This document shows positions 34,950-47,251 of a stretch of DNA of 64,000 bases, piece after piece. The notes below the pieces were generated by a model. The model was not told the DNA's origin. It worked only from the letters and a program-made list of their open reading frames with translations, and did not search any database. The stretch lies in contig JAFMSR010000036.1 in NCBI GenBank assembly GCA_022818135.1, positions 310,001 through 374,000 of the forward strand, written 5' to 3'. Positions within the stretch are counted from its first letter, which is position 1. Every line of letters begins with the position of its first letter. This stretch comes from Saxidomus purpurata (Eukaryota > Mollusca > Bivalvia > Venerida > Veneridae). Both the position numbers and the translations under genes were made by a program.

Positions 34950-36500
34950 TGTGATCGGTATTTGAGTTCACAAACATTAATTCAAGAAGCTGCGATAAAA
35001 CTCAGAGGGACTTTACTCAGCATAACAAACAGTGGTCTGTCTCCTATATGTTTGAACCCAATATCGTTACGTACCATATATAAATCTGTTGTAATTCCAA
35101 AGGCGTTGTATGGGTGTGAACTCTGGAATTCTTATGCTCAAACAGATATGTCGCGATTGGAGACTACGCACAGATTTTGTATGAAGTTCATTCAAAGATT
35201 CAACTTAAATACAGACACTAATTATACACTTAGTGCACTCAATTTTGAAACAATTGAAGAAATTGTAGATATAAGAAAATTAAAGTTTTTTGGTCAACTT
35301 TGTCTGTTGTCCGGTGATCTCCTGGCAAAGAATATATTTCTCAATCGTCTAACACATTATCTTAATATAGGTAACCAATATAGAGGCTTTATTCAAGACA
35401 TTTATAGGCTGTTGCAGAAATATAATTTACTGCATGTTTTGACTGAATTTATAGATACAGGAAGATTTCCTAGTAAAGTGGCCTGGAAACGGACAATAAA
35501 TACCAACATTTCAATGACTGGTAAACAAAGACGATTACAAGACGTGATAACGCGAGAACCAGATATAACTCATTTATTAAGTTTAGGTAACTCCTGCACT
35601 CTTCTAAATGTATGTAAATCTAGCCCAGATTTACGTTCTTTGATGGAAAAGATGAACTATATTATAAGTCGTGTGGTTTCCAGAAAGTACTTAACGAAAT
35701 GTAGAAAGTGCGACTCATTTACTGAAGATCTGGTAGTACATGCACTTTGTTTTTGTCCGGTCAATGAAACATTAAGACATGAACTTTGGGTGAACATTGT
35801 AGACAGTGTTGGCATTGAAAAATACAATGAAATCGTATGTAAACCTGTGAATAATCAGCTCAGGGCAATAATTAGACTTTGTACAGATATCTGTGAAAAC
35901 ATAGAAAACAATGCTTCACTCAAGAATTTATCATTGATAAGAATATTTTGCAAATTGTATTGATATTATGTGTCATGATCTTATAAAGTTGACAGGATGA
36001 TACTTTATATCAGGATGAGTTCCCCACAGCCACATACTTAAAGGCATTACAAACTTGTAGGAGTCTTAATCTTTCGTTTTCGTCTTAGGGCTGCTGTGTA
36101 CGAGTTTGCTTACAAGTGTGAGTTTCATTCATACAGTTGTGTTTTTTTTGTTTTTTTTTCACCACTCTATCTTTATCTTTGAAATGCACAGGTTACTTAT
36201 TTCGAATTTTCGATCATTTCGCATTAGACAGGGTGGGTTCTTGTGTGTGTCTTGTCTCTCTCTTGTGGATGAACTCATCTTGAAATAGGAGTTTAGAGTT
36301 TGATCAGCAACCTGGCGTTTTTTTTTATAAAACAAATTCATATCAAATAAGGTATGAATCACTTATGCACTGTATTATACACGTATACTGTATATAATAG
36401 ATGGCTTGTCTTTCTGTTTATAAAGCATTATGTTATAATGTATATACGTTTTGCTCTCCATATGCTGGAGGAAATAAAAGTATCTATCTATCTATCTGCT
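34950..36500 (+). mobile_element. 5'-truncated LINE with (TATC)n tail
   Basis: Contains the C-terminal part of a LINE ORF2 (34962-35963), about 500 bp of 3' UTR and a tail of (TATC)4 at 36481-36497 after gaggaaataaaag. It is in the opposite orientation to the NLR-like gene, inside intron 3B. The sharp 5' edge near 34950 fits incomplete target-primed reverse transcription. Confidence 0.82.
34962..35963 (+). pseudogene. LINE reverse-transcriptase protein, C-terminal 330 residues
   Basis: The frame opens at a TTG inside the truncated element, so no real start remains. Residues near 45-60 (IPKALYGCELWN) match the segment that follows the RT thumb in CR1/Jockey-type elements ('yGcElW'), and a CRKCDSFTEDLVVHALCFC stretch near 245-265 has the Cys-x2-Cys...His-x4-Cys pattern common near the end of those proteins. 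The catalytic RT motifs and endonuclease are missing. No frameshift occurs in the 333 codons, so the insertion is fairly young. Confidence 0.83.
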
Positions 36501-37220
36501 ATTAAGTATAAACTAGGAAAGTTGAATCATAAAAAAGTCAAAATCTATCACTATATATTTAATTTTTGGTAAATTAATTGTTTGATACAAAATGTACCCC
36601 TGAACACTATTGCTAAGATTGATATAACTACCATAAGTGGATACTGCGTTATGTGCATGATAATTCCTTGCATGCAAAACTTTAACCAAATTTTCAAAGT
36701 CAAACAATGGCCATAATTTGTATCAAATTTATACAAGAGTTATCTGACTTGACTGTGTGACACCCCTTAAGACATTATCAGTTTCAAGTCGATATCATAA
36801 GTGGTTACTGAGATATGTGCATGATAGTACCTAGCAGGCAAAACTTTAACCAAATTTTCAAAGTCAAACAAGGGCCATAATTTGTATCAAATTTATACAA
36901 AAAGATGATGAATAACTACAGGATTGTGCTCAGTATTTCCTTGTAAAAGACAATGGTGATGTAAAGTTTACTTTTCTCTCAAGTTCATTATGGTGACTTA
37001 ATTGCTATCAGAAAGTGAGTATGCTTTTTGAAATGTCATTAAAAATACTGCATTAAACATCTGAATTTATAACACGTGTTTTTCTGGGTTTTTTTGCTAA
37101 TAAGACATAGGTTTTTGAAACAAAAGTGCTACAAGAAATTTAACATTCCAAATGATCATCAACCATTATAGCTCTCCAAACAATTCAATGGACAAAAATA
37201 TATACAAAATCACATGTTAC
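36501..37220. repeat. Intron 3B: ~165-bp unit twice
   Basis: At about 36608-36901 a unit ending 'caaattttcaaagtcaaacaagggccataatttgtatcaaatttatac' occurs twice with spacing near 165 bp. The rest is non-coding. Confidence 0.75.
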
Positions 37221-37568
37221 CTGTTGAATTAAACTAATGTCCTGTTTAATAGCAGAGATGTCCAGTTTAATAGCAGAGTTTTCTGCCTCTCCATGCTGCA
37301 ATCTTTCACTCAGTAACTTGATCGTTTGTTTCATGATTTGTAACTGACTGTCATTCTGGGTATCTAATTGTTTTAAAGCATCTTCAAGAGACTCTCTGGT
37401 TTTATTATCAACAACCTTGGAAACTTCTGTTTTTTTCTGGTCAATATCGTCCTTTGCTTCTTGTATCATTTGTTTCAGCTCCTCTGATCTGTTTGTGATG
37501 GATACCATTGCATCTCTACATACTTCAACCTCGTTGTTGGTGGTTATTATAAAACTCCCCAATTTCAG
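37221..37568 (-). CDS. NLR-like gene, cassette B exon 3: coiled coil
   Basis: 348 nt, phase 0 on both sides, with acceptor attaaag and donor CAACAG|gtaaca. It encodes the charged helix that follows the RNxxxH exon (residues 243-358). The first half, from LKLGSFIITTNNEVEV to about Val-Val, equals cassette A except for a synonymous change. The second half differs at many residues (for example RESLEDALKQLDTQ against QDVLKDALKQLEKQ). In the transcript this is the first cassette met after exon 2. Confidence 0.88.
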
Positions 37569-40302
37569 CTTTAATTGGAAAAATATTAATTTTAGATTGA
37601 GTGCATAATTGTATAATTGTAAGTAAATGAAAGCAATTATATTTTAAAATGCTCACCCTATAAAGAGCAGAATATCGATTTCAAACATATGAACTTAATT
37701 TTTTTTTCTGAAAACAAGAGGGACATGATGGCTCTATATCGCTCACCCGAGTACCAATGCACTTACACATTAAATATCTACAACTCTATGCTTTGTGGTA
37801 TTGAAGAAGGTTTTAAAGGTTTTCCTTTGATTGTCAAAGTTCTCAAGATATCCGAATTTCTGGAATTTACAAGGGAAAATATCTCCTACTGTAGGTCTAA
37901 TTGTGTTTCTCCAACAACTGTATAATTTACGATCAACTTCATGAAAAGACCTATATGTACAGAAAATTAACACAAATTGTTTTAAAACAAGTTTTATTTA
38001 TAATAAAAAATGATTACAAGGATTAACAAGAGGGCCAAGATGATCTTGGCCCTATATCACTCACCTTGGTACAAGTCCACTTGCCTGGTGGAAGATCACT
38101 AGATAATGTTATATACCAAATAGGTTTTCCTATATATGTCTTTGTAAAACAAGTGACCCCCCTCCCCTGGGCAAGGTCAATTTTGACCCCAGGGGCATAA
38201 TTTGAACAAACTTTGAAGAGGTCTACTAGGCAATGCTACACGCCAAATATCCAAGCTCTGTGCCTTGTGGTTTCAGAGAAGAAGATTTTTAAAGTTTTTC
38301 CTATACAAGCCTATGCGAAACTAAGTGACCACCCCCGCGGGGTCAATTTTGACCCGGGGGTCATAATTTGAACAATCTTGGTAGAGGTCCAGTAGGCAAT
38401 GCTTCATGCCAAATATTTAAGCTCTAGGCTTTGTGGTTTCAGAGGAGAAGATTTTTAAAGTTTTTTCTATATAAGCCTATGTAAAACTAAGTGACCCCCT
38501 GTGTGGGGCAATTTTGATCCGTGGGTCATAATTTGAACAATCTTGGTAGAGGTCCACTAGGCAATTCTACATGCCAGCAGAGAAGAAGATTTTAAAAGTT
38601 TTTCCTATATAAGCCTATGCAAAACTAAATGACCACCCGTTTTTCTTATTTGTTACCATAGCAACCAGAGTTCTGCATGGAATGGAGTTTTTTGAACAAT
38701 TTTGGTAGAACTTCATTTAAATAGATATTAATGGAAAACGTTGGCTTTGACAGTTGCTGAAACAATAATTAACACAAAAAAACGAACGCGCTGGAACACC
38801 GCGATTTCTTAAAAACAGTTGAAACTTTTTAAATGTTAATTGATAAATGGGCCGGGTCATGCGATTTCCTACCTTCTGGACATTTTTGGACATTTTTGGT
38901 TTTTTATATAATCATAAAATACAACCAAAGTTGAATGTACCACTTTTTACTGTATGACAAAATCTTTTTCGGCAAAAAAATGACACCCATTTACATTTTA
39001 CCTATGAAAAATATGATAAATATAATAAAATGTTATTTGACGTTAAAGTATTACGTCGACATTGATAATTCACCACGTTTCATACGTTGTATAATGTAAG
39101 AAAGTAAGTAACTTCTTTAAAACACCTTAAACCATTTCTAATACATTAATCATTTCTGACAGATAAATATTTCTTACAAATCATATTTAAACACAAAATA
39201 TCCCATACATTGTTATTCAAAGTAAGTTAAATGAATAACCAAAAGGAAATTGTACCAAAACGTTTCTGGTTTTTAAAAAAGATATTCGCCTAGCCAGTCC
39301 TGCGTTATCACTTCAAGCCTCGGGACGAGGACATGTAATGTCTTGAAATTCTGGCCTGACAACAGGCCTGACTCTCTAGTAGAGATACTTCTGTCGATCC
39401 GCCGACAGTCCCGCAGCTGCAATTATTGTTGGACGAGCGAAGATATCCAAGGTGATGCCACGTTTCAGAAGAGACCTGCGAACACCAGCTTCGTCAGCTA
39501 TAGTGGTCTTCACATACACGTATCCAGGGTTTTCACGATTAAATGTGAAATGATGGTACTTCTGGATTCCCTGGAATGGTCTGAAGTACATTTCCAGAAT
39601 GGATTTCCAATTTCTCCAGTCCCACGTGCATTCATCATTCCGGTTTCTGTATGTGACGACCTCGTTTGTAGAAGCACTACGCTCCACAACAGACGCAAGT
39701 TCTGGAAACCCGTCAACATCACTATGTCTGTATAACTTCTTAATGTGAGTGAAACCCCCGTCAACGTGACATCTGCAGAAAGAAAATTACCATTTTTAAT
39801 TTCGTAATACTGTGTAAAAACTTCTGACCCACTTCCGGTTTAACGTCGATTTTGTTTGGCTTTCTTTTAGATATTTGTCTCGTTTAATCAATTTATTTGT
39901 TTTTAATATTTGTCATATTTCAGCACTCTATGTGTTAAAATAATGTTAGCCATTGACTTATTTTCGTATTCAACAATATGTAGGAGATTTAAGAGCGCAA
40001 AAAGGAAGACACCGTTGCATTCAGAACCAATATATTTGCGACCATCTTAAATCACTTTACTTGCCAATCAGAAACATCCATTTCATTCAAAATTTGCAGA
40101 TTTATTTTTTTTAAAATTCATTGTCGTCTGCTCAGGACTTTTGCAAAACATCCCTATTTAGAGGAATAGCATTGCCCAAACTTGAAGTCAAACAATCTCA
40201 TTGTACACTTAAGGGGGGGTCACTGGTGAGGTTTTGGATTTTTGCACTTCCGGAAATTAACGTTTGTTATATTTTAAAAATGATGAGTTTACTGGAAAAA
40301 AC
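37407..40302. repeat. Near-identical duplicated tract, copy B (partner 18433-21325)
   Basis: This copy lies in the complete transposon, with the transposase exons continuing to the right, so B probably keeps the original context. It includes a dispersed repeat at 38028-38720, the left terminal inverted repeat (38849) and the last transposase exon. Confidence 0.93.
39376..39772 (-). pseudogene. Transposase-like gene, exon 5 (last)
   Basis: Acceptor tttctgcag; the first base completes the Arg codon split with exon 4 (AG|A). It encodes a Cys-His-Val-Asp-Gly-Gly-Phe start, then HIKKLYRHSDVDG, WDWRNWKSILEMYFRPFQGI and a C-terminal LSADRQKYLY before TAG. I recognise this as the C-terminal region of a large invertebrate repeat protein family whose proteins carry a DNCxGQNKN motif upstream. 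The exon itself is undamaged; the gene is called a pseudogene because of the TGA in exon 2. Confidence 0.88.
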
Positions 40303-40772
40303 AATTATGTAGTAGTAAACTTAGGCACAATAGGAATATTTTAGTGTAAAAAAATTGAACATTTTTGAGAAAAAATATTTTGACCTCATATTTTGTGACT
40401 AAATTGAACATTTTTGTCATATGCCAAAATGGGGGTAGGGGTACAAAAATAGTCATTGCTCAAATGCCGTTTAAGATATTTACTAAATTCAAACTGTATT
40501 GCAAGAAGAATTGTTAGGATATAAAAATTCATTAATAACGAGTTCCTTTAACAGTTCTTTGTTACAGACCTATGCCGTCATATCTCAAAGCTCGTCGAAA
40601 TCTAAAAAACACATTTTTTGTCAGTTTTTATTGAATTTCTTTCTTATATGCACATTGACCCCCATTTTTTATTTTTGCATTCTAAAACAAAGGTTTTAAT
40701 CAAACTGTAGGCAAAATATCTGAAAAACCTTGTTATTCCTTTATCATGAAATATTCATTTATCAAAAATTGA

Positions 40773-42186
40773 AACAAGAGCTGTCAGTTAACAGCGCGCT
40801 CGACTATTCTCAGTGCTTGATTGTATAATATAAGCTATAAGTAAAAGGCCCAATTCTAAACCAAATGAAAAAGAAGACCATAATTTTAAAAATATCACCT
40901 GCTTGAAATTTTGGGGTGAAGTAGTGTTTGACATTTTGGGGTGAAGTAGTGTTTGACATTTTGGGGTGAAGTAGTGTTAAGTATAAAAGCAATATGACAG
41001 GTGGCGCTACAATAAATGAAACGTCATCAACATAAGTTAGAAAACCAAATGCCACAATAATAGATTACTAATTTGTCTTTCACAATTTATAACATACCTA
41101 TACTTTTATGTAAGATTTGTAGAAAAATCACATGTAAACTAGATGAAATAAGTACCATGAAATGAAAATAAATTAATTTCATATGATCAATATGAAATGA
41201 GCATAAGCACCTTTATTCAAACTGTCTGTATGGTCTGCAATGCTGTGTCATGGATGTAATAATCCATGCTGCAATATGAACTTGGAACAAACTTTAACAT
41301 AAATTGAAAAAGGGGCATAATTCTGTCAAAATGCTTGATAGAGTTACCTCCTCTTGTGTAGAGATTGGGGACATGATGGTGAACAAGTATGCAAAGTTTC
41401 AAGGCCATATGTCAATGCACTTTGAAAATATTTGAGGTGGTACGCAAACTTTAACATAAATTCCAAGTTGAAAAACGGGCATAATTATGTCAAAATGCTT
41501 GATACAGTTACCTCCTCCTGTGTAGAGATTGGGGACATGATGGTGAACAAGTGTGCAAAGTTTGAAAGGCATATGTCAATCGACTTTGAAAATATCTGAG
41601 GTAGTACGCAAACTTTAACGTAAGTTCTAAGTAAAAAAAGGGGCATAATATTGTAAAAAAGCTTGATACAGTGACCTCCTCCTGTACACAGGTTGAGATC
41701 ATGATGGTGAACAAGTGTGCAAAGTTTCAAAGCCATATGTCGATGGACTTTGAAATTATCTGAGGTGGTACGCAAACTTTAACGTAAATTCTAAGTCGAA
41801 AAAGGGGCATAATTCTGTCAAAAGGCTTGATAGAGTTACCTCCTCCTGTGTACAGGTTGGGGGCATGATGGTGAACAAGTGTGCAAAGTTTCAAAGCCAG
41901 ATGACAATTGAATTGGAAAATATTTGAGGTGGTACGCAAACTTTAACGTAAATTCTAAGTAGAAAAAGGGGCATAATTTTGTCAAAATGCTTGATAGAAT
42001 TACCTCCTCCTGTGTACAGGTTGGGGGCATGATGCTGAACAAGTGTGCAAAGTTTCAAAGCCATATGTCAATGGACTTTGAAAATATTTGAGGTGGTACG
42101 CAAACTTTAACATAAGTGGTTTTGGGACGCCGACGCTCGGGTGACTAGGATAGCTCTCCTTATTCTTCGAATAGTCGAGCTAAAAA
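40773..42186. repeat. Dispersed 'gctcgactattc' repeat with minisatellites
   Basis: Opens aacaagagctgtcagttaac and gcgctcgactattc, closes ttcgaatagtcgagctaaaa. Inside are three copies of a 25-bp unit (ttttggggtgaagtagtg) at 40907-40980 and four to five units of about 210 bp at 41270-42110 (tgtgtacaggttgggggcat ... ggtggtacgcaaactttaac). The short frames across the units are repeat shadows. A relative is at 62036-63043. Confidence 0.88.
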
Positions 42187-43279
42187 TGAATTTTAGTAAA
42201 GTGGGTGGGGTAATAATAAGGAGCGTAATATTTATTCAGATGATGATAGAAATACCACTATCTCTAATTTTTCATCCTAAAGTATGACATACTACATTAG
42301 AAGAGATTAAAAATTGATACCCATTCTGAAACATACACCACATACATAAACGTTGACGATACGAAAATTCTAGCTAATTCTGCATTAAGCACATTATTTG
42401 ATAGTGTATCACTAAAGATTACTATTGCGAAAAAGTTAAGTCATTGACCCATCATTATTTTTCCAGAAATTAACTAGCAATATGTTAGTCTCCATAAAAA
42501 ACAGGGTCAATAAAATTCCTTGTTAGTTTGAATTTCAGCAGTGACCCCCCTTAACAGGTTTAGAAACGCAAAGATTTCCCCTGTTGAACATTTTTATTTG
42601 AATGAAGCTATTGTTTTTAATTCTATTTAAGTCATTTTTTTGCGATGAATTATTGAAACTTTAAAAGAATTCAGTTTTATATTGTTTTTGTTGTGTATGA
42701 AATTTGAATAAATTTGAAACACGATAACATTGTTAAAATAAATATTTTGCCACTTTTGCGTTTCTAAACCTGTTGAGTGTAAAAATCTTGGTTGGTTTAA
42801 ACAATTATTTTATTCAATTAATTGCATGACATTTTGTACAATATGTCCCATTTATAATATACACGTAGGATAGAGTAAATCTGGGCTAATCACATATTAA
42901 TATATGACGGGGTTAGGAGTACAGTTTTGTAAAAAAATCATATTCAACAACAATTTGCTGTCGTAAAATATCACGATTTTGTAATTTGGAGGCTTATAGA
43001 AATAGTTACAGCAAAGGATCATTTTTACACTGTCACAACTACAAAAAAATCCATGAAGATAATGCTTGTAAATATCTTGGTATAACTACTAAATTGATAT
43101 GTTAATTCTTTAGTTTATGACTTTAGCAACTGAAATGGCCTCAGACAAGACCAAGCATATTTTAGATGTCCTACATAAAGCTTGACAGCACAAGTATTGA
43201 ATTTCGAGTTTCCTTAACGTTTGTTTTCCACGATTCACTTAAGTTTTTTAATAATTTTGAATAAATTGTATTAACTAAC
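42187..43279. other. Transposon intron 4 remainder
   Basis: AT-rich intron sequence of the transposon; no coding signal. Two phrases resembling 'aggtttagaaacgcaaag' (42558 region) and its inverse 'ttgcgtttctaaacctgtt' (42757 region) bracket a roughly 220-bp block, possibly a small MITE. Confidence 0.5.
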
Positions 43280-43382
43280 CTGGTGTGCCCTGGTATTTGC
43301 ATGTGTAAATCAATCGTCTCGTGCAATCCGGTCATAACACGCCAACACAGATACGCTAGGGTATACCGGTTTTTATTCTGAC
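43280..43382 (-). pseudogene. Transposase-like gene, exon 4
   Basis: 103 nt between aactag|GT and CACCAG|gttagt. Entering at phase 1 it completes Gly of the DNC-SG motif, then reads QNKNRYTLAYLCWR, VMTGLHETIDLHMQ and IPGHT. It leaves at phase 2, as required by exon 5. Too short to appear as an open frame; found by following the family's conserved order. Confidence 0.86.
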
Positions 43383-43592
43383 CTAGTTATTAAAATATTT
43401 CTTATCATAAATAAGATTTAGATATTAAGTCGTACATACGTTTCTTGTATTCTATTAAATTTATCGAAACATCTCTGCTTCTATAACCTTAGTACATATA
43501 CGACGAGATGCCGTTATTTTTCTTTATTTTATTATACAGTATGAAAATCAGAAGGTTAATAATGATAATAACTAAACGTTTTTTATGCATAC

Positions 43593-43709
43593 CTGAACAA
43601 TTGTCACAATGAAGAACACACCCCTTTTCACCATAACCGAAGAATGTCAATGCGTGGTCTAACATCGACAAAACTGCATTCGGCCAATGCATTAATGACC
43701 CGTCTTGAA
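43593..43709 (-). pseudogene. Transposase-like gene, exon 3
   Basis: 117 nt between ataacag|TT and TTCAG|gtatgc, phase 1 in and out. It reads QDGSLMHWPNAVLSMLDHAL, then GYGEKGCVLHCDNCSG. The Asp in HCDNCSGQNKN, split across this junction, is the likely second catalytic acid of an RNase H-fold transposase. That is inferred from the motif's strength and position, not from a search. Confidence 0.88.
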
Positions 43710-44039
43710 CTGTTATAAAAATATAAAAGACGTTTTTCTTTACATCGATCGAGTGTGGTCACACAGCACACACATTAAAAACTATTTATATATTGTCAAA
43801 CTATATGTACAAACAAGCACTATTAGCAACATAAATTATCACTACTTGCGACATCGTCAGCAACATTTGCAACAGCAACAACATCGAATTGCGAAGGTTA
43901 CCGTCACGTACGTTAATTTTAATCCTTGACAATAAAATGATTAATGATGAAGAAATGCTCTTTAAGGTTATAACTCATACACCGATCTCTAATAAGTCAA
44001 CACTGATAAGCCTTAAATATATTATTTTAAATTTATTAC

Positions 44040-45297
44040 CTATGCTTTCATTTTTGTCGATGAGGTAATTGTACTGTCTTGGCCTGCCATCGTCACGGAC
44101 GCCGAAAATTTGAACTCTTCATGGGACCATGAAGTAGAGTGGCCCCATTTGTCTGTAATGATGCAGTAAAGTAACCTGCTGACTGTAATCAAATGTAAAA
44201 TGAATGTACTTCAAGTCTGTTGAGCAGGGTGGTACTGGACCGGGTTGTCTAACCTTCTGCGTCTCCGCCTGTGATCGTGCTAGCGTCTCTCGATAAAACT
44301 CGCGCTCAGACCGTGCATGTGAGATGTGATCTTGCAGTGACTGACTGGCTGCTAACTTTTCATCCTCGGTTGTAGCTGCTCTCACTTTCTTGCTGATCAA
44401 CTCACACTTTTGACAGATATCGTCACGCAGTGTTGAAATTTTAATATGAGGTACATACTGTGCCCAAATATTTTTGAAAGATGTGAGTCCTACTGATTTT
44501 ATGGATAGCTCTTGGCATGCTTCTGTATATTCTTTATGCATGGCCTTCTTCATGAAACTGGCCAGAAGATACACGGGTGGGTAATCATCTCTCCCACGAG
44601 GTGCCGCTGGCATCGGCCATCCAAATTCCTCCCCCTGACGTACAATGAAATCAACACAACAGCGAACTTGTTCATATTTGAGAGCATTGTGAGACTGCCT
44701 GTTTGTGTTTCCATGGTAACGTGGAATTTTCCCATCTTGTTTAAGATGTTTCAGAATTGCTTTTAATGTGAATGTTCCAACATCATATACATACTTAAAT
44801 GAGTCCTTGCAAATTTTCTTACCGCGGTAAATGTACGTATACCGACTCCTCTGTCTTTCTCCCTTCCAAGTTTTACCTTCAATTGGTAGTAATGCCCCCA
44901 TGATAAGCATTTCTTTTTCAGTTTTGGTCATATCTCTTATATTCAGAATATGATTGTCAACGTCATTAAATTTGTAAAGGCATTGTACTTTACAGCCACA
45001 CCTAAACCCTGTAGTACCTGTGTCTCCGTCAAAGTCCGAAGCACACGCGTCACCTCCAGGTCCACACCCACTTCCGCCCAAGCCGGCCTCACCCCCATTG
45101 TCACTGTTGTCACCATCACCTTCCTGGTTGTCCACTAGGTCAAGCACCCTTCTCTCAATGTCAGAGCTGGTTTCCTTATCCCTTTCTCCATGGGCCCAGT
45201 CTTCACAATCGGCGTCACTCTGGTCATCATCCACGTTAATTGGAATATGCGTCGTCTCACTCCTGCCAAAATGCTCGTTAAGGATATCATCCAATTC
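44040..45297 (-). pseudogene. Transposase-like gene, exon 2 (main), with in-frame TGA
   Basis: 1258 nt between tttcag|GAA and GCATAG|gtaata. The N-terminal part is acidic and Gly-rich, then a Cys-containing RCGCKVQC stretch, a probable DNA-binding region (TFTLKAILKHLKQDGKIPRY) and, near the 3' end, HFTFDYSQQV and MGPLYFMVP. A TGA at 44119-44121 (codon 398) interrupts the frame right after MVP; the frame then continues in phase (RVQIFGVRDDG, YNYLID) to the donor. One C-to-T change in a CGA Arg codon would explain it. The upstream frame's apparent start at 45294 is a TTG; the true start is exon 1. Confidence 0.88.
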
Positions 45298-46112
45298 CTG
45301 AAAGAATATGAATTTTTTTCCTTAAAATTTGTCCTCCTTGCTATTTTTCATATAATTCAACATTTGATAGAGCTTGAGTGCTACAAAACTTTTATTTGCT
45401 GAATTAGGTGTACAGAAATGTATTGGATCTATAAATAAGTCAGATTGAAAGCAAATGTAATTATAGTTTCCACCACACTGTACTTCTATGTTTCTTAGAT
45501 AGCTTGTAAATTATAATATCTATAATGAAATTACAACCATAGTAGATCTACTATTCAATTGGCAAATAAAGATGCAAATATTTAGTGAAGACTCAGATGT
45601 TCAACAGTTTACAAGCTCCAGTGAATATGATAAAAGTTTCCACATTACAATTTTTTTGAGTTCAGTAATCAATATATGTTTCAGTTTAAGAACAAAATAA
45701 AACATTACCCAAAAAAAAAATTATTGCATTTTGTCAAGATTCGATCTCGGGTCGCATCGGCAAAATTACTTGTCGTACGCCTTAGACCCTGCAGCCACCG
45801 TATATGTATACTTTCTAAGGTCATTGAACAGTACTATTTATATCCAATAATTTGGCAGTGAGTGGATTGAAACTACTGTACGTATGATTTTTATATACAC
45901 GTGTATATCTTTTGAAGAAACAATATCAATAGTGTTGTCAATGTCAATATCACGATAAACTGACAAGTACACGTATTTATCAATTTCTAAAAATGAAACT
46001 AATTTATTGATAAATCGCGCGCATTTCGTAAGTTGTGCCCGCTTGGACAAATGTTGAATAAACCATCTAAACCTTATTAGTTGTGTAAAATTTATAACAA
46101 AACATGACTCAC

Positions 46113-46127
46113 CTGCAACGACTCCAT
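46113..46127 (-). pseudogene. Transposase-like gene, exon 1 (start, 15 nt)
   Basis: ATGGAGTCGTTGCAG followed by gtgagt: five codons (MESLQ), phase 0 into exon 2 (ELDDILNEHF). With the other exons (1258, 117, 103 and 397 nt) the total is 1890 nt, exactly 630 codons, which supports the model. About 175 bp separate the ATG from the right terminal inverted repeat. Confidence 0.78.
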
Positions 46128-46302
46128 CTTGTATTATAATATTGCCGTAACCCTATTTTTATTACAAGAAATCTCTTTGAAAACACATGTAAATAAACAA
46201 AATGTCTACCGACATTTCCGGGAAAATATACGACGTCACTTATGACGTAATTCTCTAGTTGTATTTTTTTTCCCGAAGGTCGGAAATCGTATGACCCGGC
46301 CC

Positions 46303-46953
46303 AAATAGTTTTTGCATTCACAAATTAACAAACATTGCTCAGTCACTGGTGTCACTCAGCTTGGATTTGCAAACAGTTTCGTTATCATTTACGATAGGCC
46401 ATATTTTTCACATCTATCGCGAGTGACAAAATTAATGCTAAAGGACCACTTACAACTTTTTTTTAACGGAAATAAATATTTTAAGACAATATAAAAGTGA
46501 TCAATAATTTAGGTTCTGATAAGAATAACACAATTCTTTTTGAAAAATCAAAATAAAAAAAATCATAACACCGTGATAGCATACAGTAGCGGCGATTCTT
46601 AACGAAAATACGTCCGATTCGATCAATCTTAATTCAACAGGTCGCTTTTACAGTATTAGTGTTGGGTTTGCAAATTAATCGGGCGGGTCTCGGCAGGATT
46701 ACTTGGGACTGTCTTACATTATTCATTTCATTTTTCTCGAATTTTGACTTGTCTGCGGACAACTTGGGCAGAAAAACCCACTTGTCCGCTGGCAAAAAAA
46801 CCCGTGTCGGACAAGTCGGACTTAGGAATTCCGCAACCCTGAGCTAGGTGAGCTAACAAGAACTCATCGGATCATATTTGCAGTTGGATATACACAATTA
46901 CTTTACTGTAAAGTTTTCATTGTTGGGCCAGAAAATATTGTTCCTTATATATA
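46303..46953. other. Intron 2 of the NLR-like gene, gene-free
   Basis: No gene. 46660-46860 contains a GC-richer stretch ending gagctaggtgagctaacaag, a fragment of a dispersed repeat with terminal 'gtgagct'. Confidence 0.5.
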
Positions 46954-47251
46954 CTCAGCAAAACTAGAAACGTCCCTGTTTTATAGCCGGTGAAGCTTTG
47001 TCTGTGTAGTTGCTACATGTTCAATGTACATGTATTTTAAACCCTGGCGATGTTCAGAATACGATCGTGTACAGTTTACCCGATACGCACGGTTTACATA
47101 TCGGCCAGTAACCGGAACGGTCATTTGCACGTTTTGCACGTGCACGCTATACATGTCATCCATATGTTGATTCAGTTCATGTCGTACCATTCATGCGATA
47201 GAGGCTATTCTGAAAATTAAATTTTTTCTTTAATTTTTCACTGTTTTCGAT

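Larger units (their letters stand above)
38849..46302 (-). mobile_element. Complete 7.45-kb DNA transposon with spliced transposase-like gene
   Basis: Terminal inverted repeats of about 31 bp (28 matching): left GGGCCGGGTCATGCGATTTC, right ending GATATGACCCGGCCC-like (exactly gtatgacccggccc at 46289-46302). AAAT flanks both ends (38845-38848 and 46303-46306). The gene lies on the minus strand, in the same orientation as the NLR-like gene, inside its intron 2. The last transposase intron holds a dispersed repeat (40773-42186). A 4-bp duplication with GGG-type termini is compatible with Sola-like superfamilies, but I cannot assign it. Confidence 0.85.

Noticed and set aside
41217..42042. Several overlapping minus-strand frames with similar proteins
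   Set aside because: They are the same frame read through ~210-bp tandem units of a dispersed repeat.
44512..45301. Plus-strand frames opposite the transposase-like exon 2
   Set aside because: They are antisense shadows of a well-supported minus-strand exon.
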